From Solirubrobacterales bacterium (GTDB lineage Bacteria; Actinomycetota; Thermoleophilia; Solirubrobacterales; Solirubrobacteraceae), in NCBI GenBank assembly GCA_027449125.1, contig DAIDME010000027.1, positions 1-55,610 on the forward strand: a stretch of DNA of 55,610 bases, given 5' to 3'. The position numbers were made by a program, and so were the translations under genes. Below, piece after piece: positions 17,283 to 25,504 of the stretch (its first letter is position 1; each line of letters opens with the position of its first letter). The notes beneath the pieces are model-generated. The model had not been told where the DNA came from. It made no database searches and was given only the letters and a program-made list of their open reading frames with translations.

Positions 17283-18563
17283 ATGCCCGACTGGACTGCG
17301 ATTGCAAGCCGCTTTTCCCGAGCCCCTCGCGCACGATCTCGGATGGCCGTGCTTGGTGGGCTGCTGACAGCTGTTCTCGTGCTGGCGGCCGGATGCGCAC
17401 CGGCCTGGGCGGCGGGTGGGGTGACGGTCACCACCAGCTTTGAGAACGATCCCATCAGCGTGAACACGACCGATGCGGTCGGCTATGCGCTGACCAACAC
17501 GACCGCAACCCAGCAGACCGTGACCTTCACCGACACCCTGCCTGCCGGCGTCACGCTCGAGGACCCCGCCGCCGCGGGACTGACCGACGGCTCGACCAGC
17601 GGCTGCAGCCTCGTGCCGCCGTCGGCTGCGCCGGGCGCGGGCTCCGTGACCGTCACGGTCACGGTCCCTCCGGCCACGGCCACGGCGTGCACCGTGTGGT
17701 TTGACGTCGTGGCCTCCGCCCCCAGCAACGACCAGCCACTGGCCGACAGCTACAGCGGGCTCTCCGCCAGCTCCGTGACACCGGTTGCGACACCTGGCAG
17801 CCTGACGGTGCTGGCGGACCCGACGCTGAGCTTCACGTCTCCCGCCAACGGGCAGTCCTTCTCCCTGGGTGAGATCGTCGACGCGAACTTCTCCTGCGCC
17901 GCGGGCGATCCGCTGGATTCGATCGACAGCTTCTTCGGAACCGACGACGAGGGCAACCAGATCGAGTCCGGTGGGCCGATCGACACGGTCGACCCGGGCA
18001 CGCACACGCTGGAGGTGGATTGCTTCAGCGCCGCCGGTGGCGGCTACGTTTCCCAGACCGTCAGCTACACCGTCGGCTCATACACGCTGTTGGCCGTGCA
18101 CGCGGCTCGTGGAACCGACGAGATCTCCTACCGGACGCTCGTCCCGCCAGGTCAGCTCAGCTCGCGTGTGTTCTACGCCGGCAAGCTCATAGCCATCAAC
18201 AGGACCACGGTCACCACCAGGGGGCTCGCCGCGGTGAGCTTCAGGCCGACGCCGGCCGGCCGGCGGTTGATCGGCTCGCTGCGGGGCCGGTTTGCGACGC
18301 TCAGCCTCGATGTCTCATTCGAGCCGCAGCCGATCGGCAGTGGTGAGCAGCAGATCACTCCAGTGGCCGCGATCGTCATCGCCCGCGAGGTGAAGGTCCC
18401 GCTCGTGCACCCGGTGCCGCGGCAGGGCAAGCGGCGCCGCGTCCGTCGTGGCGCTCGCCACCGTGGCCGTGGTGCTCGCCGTGGCGGCCGGCGCGGCGCT
18501 CGTCACGCGCAGCGTGCGCGAAGGCACCCGCGGGCCGGACCTGGCCCTCAGCAGCGATCTTAG
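17283..18563 (+). CDS. Secreted Ig-like/DUF11-type protein, probable frameshift near C-terminus
   Basis: An exported protein of unknown role. After a basic N-terminus comes a signal peptide (GLLTAVLVLAAGCAPAWAAG) that contains a lipobox-like LAAGC and also a plain AWA-AG cleavage site. The body is Thr/Val/Ser-rich beta repeats: a DUF11-like domain (VTFTDTLPAGVTL) to about residue 160, then a second Ig-like domain. From about 18425 to the stop the frame turns into an Arg-rich tail (RRRVRRGARHRGRGARRGG) with weak third-position bias. The +1 frame over the same bases encodes a hydrophobic helix (VALATVAVVLAVAAGAALV) with strong bias. A one-base frameshift is therefore likely and the true C-terminus may be a membrane anchor. 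ATG 17283 is the most plausible start; TTG 17259 or ATG 17343 are possible. Confidence 0.65.
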   Translation: MPDWTAIASRFSRAPRARSRMAVLGGLLTAVLVLAAGCAPAWAAGGVTVTTSFENDPISVNTTDAVGYALTNTTATQQTVTFTDTLPAGVTLEDPAAAGLTDGSTSGCSLVPPSAAPGAGSVTVTVTVPPATATACTVWFDVVASAPSNDQPLADSYSGLSASSVTPVATPGSLTVLADPTLSFTSPANGQSFSLGEIVDANFSCAAGDPLDSIDSFFGTDDEGNQIESGGPIDTVDPGTHTLEVDCFSAAGGGYVSQTVSYTVGSYTLLAVHAARGTDEISYRTLVPPGQLSSRVFYAGKLIAINRTTVTTRGLAAVSFRPTPAGRRLIGSLRGRFATLSLDVSFEPQPIGSGEQQITPVAAIVIAREVKVPLVHPVPRQGKRRRVRRGARHRGRGARRGGRRGARHAQRARRHPRAGPGPQQRS

Positions 18564-18610
18564 AGTCTGCTTATTCAGCAATCCCTTAGGTGAGGCGCCG
18601 CTGCCGTCGA

Positions 18611-18621
18611 TACCCTATGTT
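18611..18621 (+). promoter_or_regulatory. Possible promoter of the L,D-transpeptidase gene
   Basis: The AT-richer stretch between the secreted protein and the transpeptidase contains overlapping hexamers TACCCT (18611) and TATGTT (18616), 80-90 bases before the ATG. Which one is used, if either, cannot be told. Confidence 0.3.
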
Positions 18622-18701
18622 AGGTGGGCGGCCGTCTTGGGTAGCCACAGTGCGCAGGGCCAAGGCGTCCGCAAGGCCAGAACCGATTGGGAAGTGGCGT
18701 A

Positions 18702-20405
18702 ATGCCTGCAGGTTCAACTCGCAAGAACGTCCGTGCTCAGCGTAGCCCGTTGCGCTACCTGGTGGTGCCGCTGGTCGTGCTGCCGTTCCTAGCCGTAGCG
18801 GGGCTATTGGCGGTCGTCGCTCTGTCGAGTGCGAAGATCCAAGTCGGACGGACGTCGCTGGCGCAGATCGCGCTCCCGACCGGAGGCGGCCAGGTCAGCC
18901 GAGTGGTTGCGATCGGCGGCCGTGAGCGCCAGGTCGTGCCCGTGAAGCTCGTGGGCGCGCAGGTGCTGCCCGTGGGGCGTCTGCCGTCGGGCTATCCGAT
19001 CACGATTCAGGCGACGATCCGGCGGCCCAGCTGGATCTCGTGGCTGATCGGCTCCGAGCAGCAGGTCCAGGTCAACGAGACGACCCCGACGCCGCATCTC
19101 GTTTCGACGTTTCTGACGAGCGGCCGAGGCCGTCCGCTCACCGTTCAGTTCTCCGCTCCGGTGGCAGCGGTGGGATCCGGGGCCGTCGGGACGCGGGTGA
19201 CCGCCCAGCCGCTCGCGGGCCCGACCACGACTTATCAGCTCAGCGAGCGCGCCAGCGCCGGCACTGCCGATGTCGCGGTTGCGGTGCGCAGCTGGGAGAT
19301 CCCCACGGTCACGCCGGTGTCGTGGTTCCCGGCCGGCGCCAACGCCACAGCTGTCGCCAATCCGGCACCGGGCACGACGATCGCGCCTGACACCAAGCTC
19401 ACGCTGACCTTCTCAAAGCCCGTCTCCACCGTGCTCGGCAACCATCTGCCGCCGGTCGCGCCGAGCGGCTCGGGCAGCTGGCGACAGCTCAACGCGCACT
19501 CGATCCAGTTCGACCCCCAGGGCTACGGATACGGTCTCGGCGCCAACGTCTCGGTCTCGCTGCCGTCCGACGTGAGTCTCATCGGAGGCAAGACGCACGG
19601 ATCCGACCCGGTGGGTCAGTGGCCGGTGACGCTGGGATCGACGCTCGCGCTGCAGGAGGTTCTGGCTGAACTCGGCTACCTGCCGCTGAACTTCACCCCG
19701 TCCAGCTCGGCCACGACCACCACGACCAGCAGTGCCCAGGCCACCACCCAGACGGCCGCCACCACGACGACCACAGCCGCCAGCCCCATCGCCGGCACGC
19801 CGGCCGCCGCGGAGGCCGCGATCATCAACCCGCCGCAGGGAACCTTCAGCTGGCGCTACCCCAACACCCCCGCGCAGCTCCAGGGCCTGTGGTCTCCGAC
19901 CGGCTGGACGGAGCTGACTCGGGGCGCCCTGCTGGCGTTCCAGAACGCGAACGGCCTGACCCCGACCGGGATGATCAACCCGACCGTCTGGCGGGCGCTC
20001 ATCAACGCGGCCGTCGCCGACAGGCAGAACACGTTCGGCTACACGTTCGTGATGGTGAGCAAGACGCTGCCGGAGACCATCAGGGTCTGGCACAACGGCA
20101 AGATCGTCGTGCAGGGGCTGGCGAACACGGGGATCCCGCAGTCCCCGACGCCGGTTGGCACCTTTGCGGTGTACGAGCACATTCCGGTCGGGACGATGAG
20201 CGGCACGAACCCCAACGGCACCACCTACCACGACACCGGCATCCCGTGGATCAGCTACTTCAACGGGGGCGACGCGTTGCACGGATACATCCGTCCGTCC
20301 TATGGATTCCCCCAGAGCCTCGGTTGCGTGGAGATGCCGTACTCCGAGGCCGGACAGGTCTACCCCTACACGCCGATCGGGACGCTCGTCCACATCACCG
20401 CCTAG
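18702..20405 (+). CDS. L,D-transpeptidase (YkuD) with split peptidoglycan-binding domain
   Basis: Envelope enzyme that makes 3-3 peptidoglycan crosslinks or attaches proteins to the wall. A signal-anchor helix (residues about 23-45) precedes two Ig-like beta domains (about 50-310). A peptidoglycan-binding fold starts with LALQEVLAELGYLPLNF, is interrupted by a Ser/Thr/Ala linker of about 50 residues, and resumes with TRGALLAFQNANGLTPTG. The C-terminal YkuD domain has the catalytic His in LHGYIRPSYG and Cys in SLGCVEMP. The length is 567 aa. The ATG at 18702 is chosen; an in-frame GTG lies 5 codons upstream. Confidence 0.9.
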   Translation: MPAGSTRKNVRAQRSPLRYLVVPLVVLPFLAVAGLLAVVALSSAKIQVGRTSLAQIALPTGGGQVSRVVAIGGRERQVVPVKLVGAQVLPVGRLPSGYPITIQATIRRPSWISWLIGSEQQVQVNETTPTPHLVSTFLTSGRGRPLTVQFSAPVAAVGSGAVGTRVTAQPLAGPTTTYQLSERASAGTADVAVAVRSWEIPTVTPVSWFPAGANATAVANPAPGTTIAPDTKLTLTFSKPVSTVLGNHLPPVAPSGSGSWRQLNAHSIQFDPQGYGYGLGANVSVSLPSDVSLIGGKTHGSDPVGQWPVTLGSTLALQEVLAELGYLPLNFTPSSSATTTTTSSAQATTQTAATTTTTAASPIAGTPAAAEAAIINPPQGTFSWRYPNTPAQLQGLWSPTGWTELTRGALLAFQNANGLTPTGMINPTVWRALINAAVADRQNTFGYTFVMVSKTLPETIRVWHNGKIVVQGLANTGIPQSPTPVGTFAVYEHIPVGTMSGTNPNGTTYHDTGIPWISYFNGGDALHGYIRPSYGFPQSLGCVEMPYSEAGQVYPYTPIGTLVHITA

Positions 20406-20447
20406 GCGACGCGCCGGCGCGGGACGGGGGCGGAAGGGCACCAGCAC

Positions 20448-21422
20448 GTGGCGGCGAATCTAGCTGCCGTGGTAGCGACCCCATCAGAGCCGGCGGCGCC
20501 GAGCCCAGCCTGGGAGCGGGCGATCACCGAGCTCGAAGCTCACCTCGCGCGCCGCGCGGCATCCCGCAACACGCTGGCCGCGTATCGCAGCGACTGCCGT
20601 CAGCTGGCGGACTGGGCGACGGCACGCGGGATCGAGCCCACCACGCTCGACGCGCGCATGCTGCGTCGCTACGTGGCTAGCCTCACCGCCGACGGGCAGG
20701 CGGCCAGCACGGTCGCCCGCAAGCTGGCGGCCATGCGGGTGCTGCTGCGCGTGCAAACCGAGTCGGGGCGCCTGCCGCACAACCCGGCCGAGCTGCTCGC
20801 GGCCCCCAAGCGCCCCCGCACGCTACCGCGCGTGCTGGCCCGCGAGGAGGTTGAGCTGCTGCTCGAGCGGATCCCCGAGCGGACGCCACTCGAGCAGCGA
20901 GACCGCGCCATGATCGAACTCGCCTACGCGTCGGGGCTGCGAGCACAGGAGCTGGTCGACCTCGACCTGGCGAGCATCGACTTCGATGCGGAGACCGTCC
21001 GCGTCGAGGGCAAGGGCGGGCGGACCCGCCTGGTGCCGGTGGGCGAGCACGCGCTGCTCGCCATCGACCGCTACCGAGCGCGCGGCCGCGACCGCCTGCT
21101 CAGCGAGTCTGCAAGCGCCGCCCACGGAGCAGACGCGCCGCTGTTTTTGTCAAAGAGCGGGCGTCGGCTGAGCACGTCAGACGTGCGCCGCCGCCTTCGC
21201 ACCTGGACCCGCCTGCTGCAGGCCCGCGAACCGGCGCTCGCCCAGGCGCATCCGCACACGCTGAGGCACACCTTTGCGACCCACCTGCTGGAGGGCGGCG
21301 CGGACCTGCGCTCGATCCAGGAGCTGCTCGGGCATGCAACGATCTCCACCACTCAGGTTTACACTCGTGTGGAGTCCGTGCGCCTGAGGGCGGCTTACTC
21401 GAACGCTCATCCAAGAGCGTGA
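20448..21422 (+). CDS. xerC: Tyrosine recombinase, XerC type
   Basis: Resolves chromosome dimers at dif with XerD. The N-terminal SAM-like core-binding domain (RNTLAAYRSDCRQLADWA) runs to about residue 120. The catalytic domain has Arg in SGLRAQELVDL, Lys in VEGKGGRTRLVPV, HTLRHTFATHLLEGG, GHATISTTQVYT and the Tyr nucleophile in that last motif. The length is 324 aa. CGGAAGGG sits about 10 bases before the GTG start. Its location beside the sigma factor resembles the actinobacterial xerC-whiG arrangement, whereas the second Xer at 35490 lies beside a NUDIX gene, as XerD often does. Confidence 0.9.
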   Translation: MAANLAAVVATPSEPAAPSPAWERAITELEAHLARRAASRNTLAAYRSDCRQLADWATARGIEPTTLDARMLRRYVASLTADGQAASTVARKLAAMRVLLRVQTESGRLPHNPAELLAAPKRPRTLPRVLAREEVELLLERIPERTPLEQRDRAMIELAYASGLRAQELVDLDLASIDFDAETVRVEGKGGRTRLVPVGEHALLAIDRYRARGRDRLLSESASAAHGADAPLFLSKSGRRLSTSDVRRRLRTWTRLLQAREPALAQAHPHTLRHTFATHLLEGGADLRSIQELLGHATISTTQVYTRVESVRLRAAYSNAHPRA

Positions 21423-21436
21423 CGACCGTGGTTTGA

Positions 21437-22216
21437 ATGGATACGAACGTAAAAGCGATCGAGCTCAAGGACCTCTGGAGGCGCTACAAGAACGCGGGCG
21501 ACGAGCGCGCCCGCGAGCGGTTGGTCGTCGCCTACTCGCCCCTGGTCAAATACGTGGCCGGGCGGATCGGCACGAGCCTGCCGGCTCACGTCGACGAAGC
21601 CGACCTCATCTCCTACGGGCTGACGGGCCTGATCTCGGCGATCGAGCGCTTCGACCTGGCGCGTGAGATCAAGTTCGAGACCTACGCGATCACCCGCATC
21701 CGCGGCGCCATCATCGATGAGCTGCGGACGCTCGACTGGGTGCCGCGGTCCGTGCGCGCGCGGGCGCGTGAGATCGAGCGCGCCAACCAGCGTCTGGAGG
21801 CCAAGCTCCAGCGCGCGCCCAGCGATGAGGAGATGGCGGCCGAGCTGGGCCTCAGCGTCGCCGAGTTCAACGAGTCACTGGTGCAGATATCAACCTCGAC
21901 GCTCGTGGCTCTGGATGAGCTGTGGAGCACCAGCGACTCGAGCGGCGACCAGGTCTCGCTGCTCGACACGATCGCCGACCGAGGCGCACCGGACCCGCAG
22001 GCGATGGTGGATCAGGGTGAGCTGCGGGACCGTATCGCAGACGCGATCGCGGCTCTGCCGGAGCGCGAGAAGCTCGTCGTGGCCCTGTATTACTACGAGA
22101 ATCTGACCCTGCGTGAAGTCGGTGAAGTGCTGGGCGTCACCGAGTCGCGCGTCTCGCAGCTGCACACCAAAGCCGTGCTGCGCCTGCGTTCCAAGCTGAG
22201 CGGCGAGATGGACTAA
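21437..22216 (+). CDS. Sigma-70 family factor, FliA/WhiG type
   Basis: Alternative sigma factor of group 3, related to FliA (motility) and WhiG (sporulation). Region 2 spans RERLVVAYSPLVKYVAGRI to FETYAITRIRGAIIDELRTLDWVPRSVR. Region 3 is about residues 105-150, and region 4 carries the HTH LTLREVGEVLGVTESRVSQL. The length is 259 aa, with no long N-terminal region 1.1. The ATG lies 14 bases after xerC. No flagellar or sporulation genes lie in the window, so the regulon cannot be inferred; whiG is the more likely orthologue by context. Confidence 0.9.
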   Translation: MDTNVKAIELKDLWRRYKNAGDERARERLVVAYSPLVKYVAGRIGTSLPAHVDEADLISYGLTGLISAIERFDLAREIKFETYAITRIRGAIIDELRTLDWVPRSVRARAREIERANQRLEAKLQRAPSDEEMAAELGLSVAEFNESLVQISTSTLVALDELWSTSDSSGDQVSLLDTIADRGAPDPQAMVDQGELRDRIADAIAALPEREKLVVALYYYENLTLREVGEVLGVTESRVSQLHTKAVLRLRSKLSGEMD

Positions 22217-22252
22217 AAGCGCCCGCAGCCTGCAGGCGCGCGCCGGCAGGTG

Positions 22253-22258
22253 TAGGGT
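22253..22258 (+). promoter_or_regulatory. Candidate -10 element for the EF-G-like gene
   Basis: TAGGGT is 64 bases before the ATG at 22323. The leader carries a GAGAGGA ribosome site, so this gene is not leaderless. Confidence 0.4.
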
Positions 22259-22322
22259 CTGAGGTTGACACGGGTGCGCCGCACTCGCTGCGGGGCGCTC
22301 ACCCCGAGTGAGAGGAGCCAGC

Positions 22323-24389
22323 ATGCACAAGGCCGCGGATCGCATTCGCAACGTGGCGCTCGTCGGCCATCGCGGAAGCGGGAAGACCTCGCTGAACGAG
22401 GCGCTCTTGTTTCAGGCCGGCGCGGTGGGCCGTCTGGGGAGCGTCGCTGAAGGCACGACCGCATCTGACTCCGAGGCGGACGAGCGTTCGCGGCAGATGT
22501 CGCTGCAGGCGAGCGTCAGCTCGTTTGAGTGGCTCGAGCGGCGCGTCAACCTGCTCGACACGCCCGGCGATCCGAGCTTTGTGGCAGACGCGCTGGCCGC
22601 GCTGCGGGTATGTGAATCGGCCGTGTTCGTGGTCAACGCGGTGATGGGGGTGGAGGTCCAGGCGGCGCGTCTGTGGAAGCGCGCGGCGGAGCTCGACCTC
22701 GCCCGCCTGGTGTTCGTCAACATGCTCGACCGCGAGCGCGCCGACTTCTTCCGGACGCTCGAGAGCCTCAAGGCCGCCTTTGGCCCCCACGTCGTCGCCA
22801 CCGAGATCCCGATCGGCGCCGAGCACGAGGTTGCGGGAGTCATCGACCTGGTCGACATGCGCGCCTACCGCTACGAGGGCGCCGCGCGCGAGAACTGCGC
22901 CGAGGTCCCGATCCCGGAGGATCAGCTGGAGCAGGCGCGCCAGTATCGGGAGAAGCTTATGGACGAGGTGGCCGAGAACTCGGACACGCTCATGGAGCGC
23001 TACCTGGAGGGCGACGAGATCTCGCACGAGGAGATCGTCGCGGCGCTCAAGGAGGGCACCAACCACGGCTCGCTGTTTCCGGTCACCTGCGGCGTGGCGA
23101 CCGCGAACCTCGGGACCAACCGGCTGCTCGACGCGATCGTGGAGGACCTGCCTTCGCCGGTCAAACACGGCGCCGTGGACGCCGACGGCTACATGCTCGA
23201 GCCCGACGAGCACAAGGAGCTCTTCGCCTACGTGTTCAAGACTCGCGCGGACCCGTTCGCCGGCAGGATAAACCTGTTCCGCGTCTACCAGGGAGTGATG
23301 CGTCACGACAGCCAGCTGCTCAACACGCGCGCCCACGTCAAGGAGCGGATCGGCCAGCTCTCCAGCCCCGGTGTCCAGCAATCCCACGTCGAGGAGTTCG
23401 GGCCCGGTGACATCGGCGCGGTGGCAAAGCTCAAGGAGACCCGCGCCGGTGACTGGCTGGCGGCGCGCGACGAGCCCCTGCGACTGCCGACGATCAAGCT
23501 CCCCGCCGCTGTGATGGCGTTCGCGGTGGCGCCGCGCAGCAAGGGCGACGAGGAGAAGATGTTCGCCGGCCTGCGCCGCCTGCAGGAGGAGGACCCCACC
23601 ATCGACCTGCACCGCGATGCGCAGACCGGCGAGCAGATCGTGGCGGGTCTGTCGCAGATGCACGTCGAGGTGATCATCGACCGCCTGCGGAGCCGCTTCG
23701 GCGTGGAGGTGAGCCTGAAGCCGCCACGGGTGCCATACCAGGAGACGATCCGCGGCCAGGCCCGAGCACACGGCCGCCACAAGAAGCAGACGGGCGGGCG
23801 CGGCCAGTTCGGCGACTGTCACATAATGATCGAGCCGCTCCCGGCCGGTGCCGGTTTCGAGTTCGTCGATGCGATCAAGGGTGGCGTCATCCCAGCCGGG
23901 TTCATTCCCGCGGTCGAGAAGGGCGTGATCGAGGCCATGCAGAGCGGCGTCGTCGCGGGCTACCCGGTCAAGGACGTGAAGGTGACGGTCTACGACGGTT
24001 CCTACCACACCGTCGACTCCTCGGAGATGGCGTTCAAGCTGGCCGCTGGACAGGCGATGCGCGAAGCGATGGCGCAGGCGGGGCCGGTACTGCTCGAGCC
24101 GATCATGCTGCTGACGGCCAGTGTGCCGGATGAGGCGGTGGGCGAAGTCATCGGCGACCTCAACTCGCGCCGGGGGCATCCGCACGGGATGGAGCCGACC
24201 GGCGCCGGGATCACGGAGGTCAAGGCCGAGGTGCCGATGGCGGAGCTCCTCGCCTACGCCCCGGATCTGCGTGCCATCACCGGCGGTCAGGGCGAGTACA
24301 CGATGGAGTTCCTGCGCTACGAGGAGGTGCCGGCGCACCTGGCCGGGAAGGTCACGGCAAACCCGCGACAGGAGGCGATATCGGCATAG
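22323..24389 (+). CDS. Elongation factor G-like protein (EF-G2)
   Basis: Translational GTPase-like protein of the EF-G2 group found beside the main FusA in actinobacteria; its cellular role is unsettled. EF-G domain order is intact over 688 aa: G domain, domain II from about residue 290, and domains III-V with KPPRVPYQETI and GRGQFGDCHI. The G motifs deviate: G1 GHRGSGKTSL, switch I RQMSL in place of RGITI, G3 DTPGDPSF in place of DTPGHVDF, and G4 NMLD in place of NKMD. These exclude the canonical FusA. The start is ATG 22323, set by GAGAGGA 7 bases upstream, not the GTG at 22308. No rpsL/rpsG/tuf neighbours are present. Confidence 0.88.
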   Translation: MHKAADRIRNVALVGHRGSGKTSLNEALLFQAGAVGRLGSVAEGTTASDSEADERSRQMSLQASVSSFEWLERRVNLLDTPGDPSFVADALAALRVCESAVFVVNAVMGVEVQAARLWKRAAELDLARLVFVNMLDRERADFFRTLESLKAAFGPHVVATEIPIGAEHEVAGVIDLVDMRAYRYEGAARENCAEVPIPEDQLEQARQYREKLMDEVAENSDTLMERYLEGDEISHEEIVAALKEGTNHGSLFPVTCGVATANLGTNRLLDAIVEDLPSPVKHGAVDADGYMLEPDEHKELFAYVFKTRADPFAGRINLFRVYQGVMRHDSQLLNTRAHVKERIGQLSSPGVQQSHVEEFGPGDIGAVAKLKETRAGDWLAARDEPLRLPTIKLPAAVMAFAVAPRSKGDEEKMFAGLRRLQEEDPTIDLHRDAQTGEQIVAGLSQMHVEVIIDRLRSRFGVEVSLKPPRVPYQETIRGQARAHGRHKKQTGGRGQFGDCHIMIEPLPAGAGFEFVDAIKGGVIPAGFIPAVEKGVIEAMQSGVVAGYPVKDVKVTVYDGSYHTVDSSEMAFKLAAGQAMREAMAQAGPVLLEPIMLLTASVPDEAVGEVIGDLNSRRGHPHGMEPTGAGITEVKAEVPMAELLAYAPDLRAITGGQGEYTMEFLRYEEVPAHLAGKVTANPRQEAISA

Positions 24390-24432
24390 CGGGAGGACGG
24401 CCTCGGAGCGCGTGGCCGCCCGGTCCGTCCGC

Positions 24433-24438
24433 TACGCT
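24433..24438 (+). promoter_or_regulatory. Candidate -10 element
   Basis: TACGCT is about 43 bases before the ATG at 24482, giving a short leader without a clear ribosome site. Confidence 0.35.
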
Positions 24439-24481
24439 GCTTGCTGGTCATCCGGGGTCGTGTTGGCCGCTCGCGCTCACC

Positions 24482-25237
24482 ATGAACCAGCCGCTCAACA
24501 TCACCACGAGCCACCAGCACGACGTCTGCGACGTCTGCGCGCGCACGCTCCTGCGCGGCGAGCACACGGAGGCGTTCCTCAACGGCGGACGGCGGTACAA
24601 CGTCTGTGAGCTCTGCAAGCCGCACGCTCTGCACGAGGGCTGGATCCGAGAGGGCGCCGTGCCGGCGGTGCAGACCCCGGGCGAGCGCGCGCCGCGCCGC
24701 CGCCCGCTGTTTGGCCGCCGCCGCCCGCGCGGGGGAGGCGACCGGGGGCTGCGCCAGCAGGCGCCGCCGCGCAGCCTCGACGACGAGCTCTCCTACGGCG
24801 GTTGGGAGGACTACGGACAGCCCGATCAAGGTGGTCGCTACGCGACCGAGCCGGTGCCTACGCCCCCCGCCGGCGGCCGCTCCGGCGGGCGCGTGCGCGA
24901 GCCCCGTCACGTGCACGCGGTTCCGACCGGCGATGATCACAAGATCATGGCCGCGGTCGACATCTTCAACTCGAGCCAGCACCGGCGCACGGTCGCCGGC
25001 GTCGCCAGGTCGCTCGGCGCGCCGACCGTCAGCGTCGCTCCCGATCCGGTCCACCAGGGACTCGTCTGGGTTGTGGTCGCCTGGGAGCTGTGCTGGTATC
25101 GCTATGAGGTCGACCTCTCCGATCCGGTGGGCAGCGCCCGCCTGGACGCCCAGGGCTATGAGCTCGGCGAGCTCGGCCAACACGAGCTGCTGGCCAACGC
25201 GAGCGCCGACGGGGCCGGCGCCCTGGTGCTGCTCTGA
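24482..25237 (+). CDS. Hypothetical protein with zinc-ribbon-like N-terminus
   Basis: A 251 aa protein of unknown function. The N-terminal 50 residues carry two CxxC pairs (VCDVCARTLLRGE and YNVCELCKPH), likely one zinc site. The middle is a low-complexity Arg/Gly/Pro linker (about residues 65-145). A compact C-terminal domain follows (KIMAAVDIFNSSQHRRTVAGVARSLG; WVVVAWELCWYRYEVDL) that looks alpha/beta. The layout suggests a nucleic-acid or protein adaptor, but this is inference. It stands alone between the EF-G2 gene and the isoprenoid genes. Confidence 0.65.
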   Translation: MNQPLNITTSHQHDVCDVCARTLLRGEHTEAFLNGGRRYNVCELCKPHALHEGWIREGAVPAVQTPGERAPRRRPLFGRRRPRGGGDRGLRQQAPPRSLDDELSYGGWEDYGQPDQGGRYATEPVPTPPAGGRSGGRVREPRHVHAVPTGDDHKIMAAVDIFNSSQHRRTVAGVARSLGAPTVSVAPDPVHQGLVWVVVAWELCWYRYEVDLSDPVGSARLDAQGYELGELGQHELLANASADGAGALVLL

Positions 25238-25272
25238 GGTTGGCGTGCCCACCGTGCGACACCACCGAACGC

Positions 25273-25278
25273 TAGGCT
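25273..25278 (+). promoter_or_regulatory. -10 element for the 72 aa gene and ispA, leaderless type
   Basis: TAGGCT lies 7 bases before the GTG at 25286 with no ribosome site between. Confidence 0.58.
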
Positions 25279-25285
25279 GGTCGCT

Positions 25286-25504
25286 GTGACGGATGTGCTG
25301 GACGAGCTGCGCTCGCGGCTTGCGCATGCGGCCCAGCGGCTGCGTGAGGAGGCGATGGAGCCGGAGGAGGCGCTCGCGGTGATCGAGGAGTGCGCGCGAC
25401 TGGCGGGCGATGCCGCGACCGAGGTCGACAGCAGCGTGCGAGCGGCGATCGAGCCGCTGCCCGACTTCCCGGGACAGCTTCCGCTGGCGGCCACGCAGGC
25501 GTGA
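25286..25504 (+). CDS. Small helical protein in the xseB position
   Basis: A 72 aa acidic, all-helical protein (LDELRSRLAHAAQRLREEAM, then EPEEALAVIEECARLAGDAA). In many bacteria the gene before ispA-dxs-tlyA-nadK-recN is xseB, the small subunit of exonuclease VII, of about this size and with a comparable EEAL motif. The match is partial and no xseA lies in the window, so a divergent XseB is only a suggestion. Its TGA overlaps the GTG of ispA (GTGA), implying coupled translation. Confidence 0.6.
   Translation: MTDVLDELRSRLAHAAQRLREEAMEPEEALAVIEECARLAGDAATEVDSSVRAAIEPLPDFPGQLPLAATQA

Noticed and set aside
18448-18702. Independent 84 aa membrane protein starting at GTG 18448
   Set aside because: Better explained as the displaced C-terminus of the secreted protein; the second half of this frame loses coding bias and covers promoter-like DNA.
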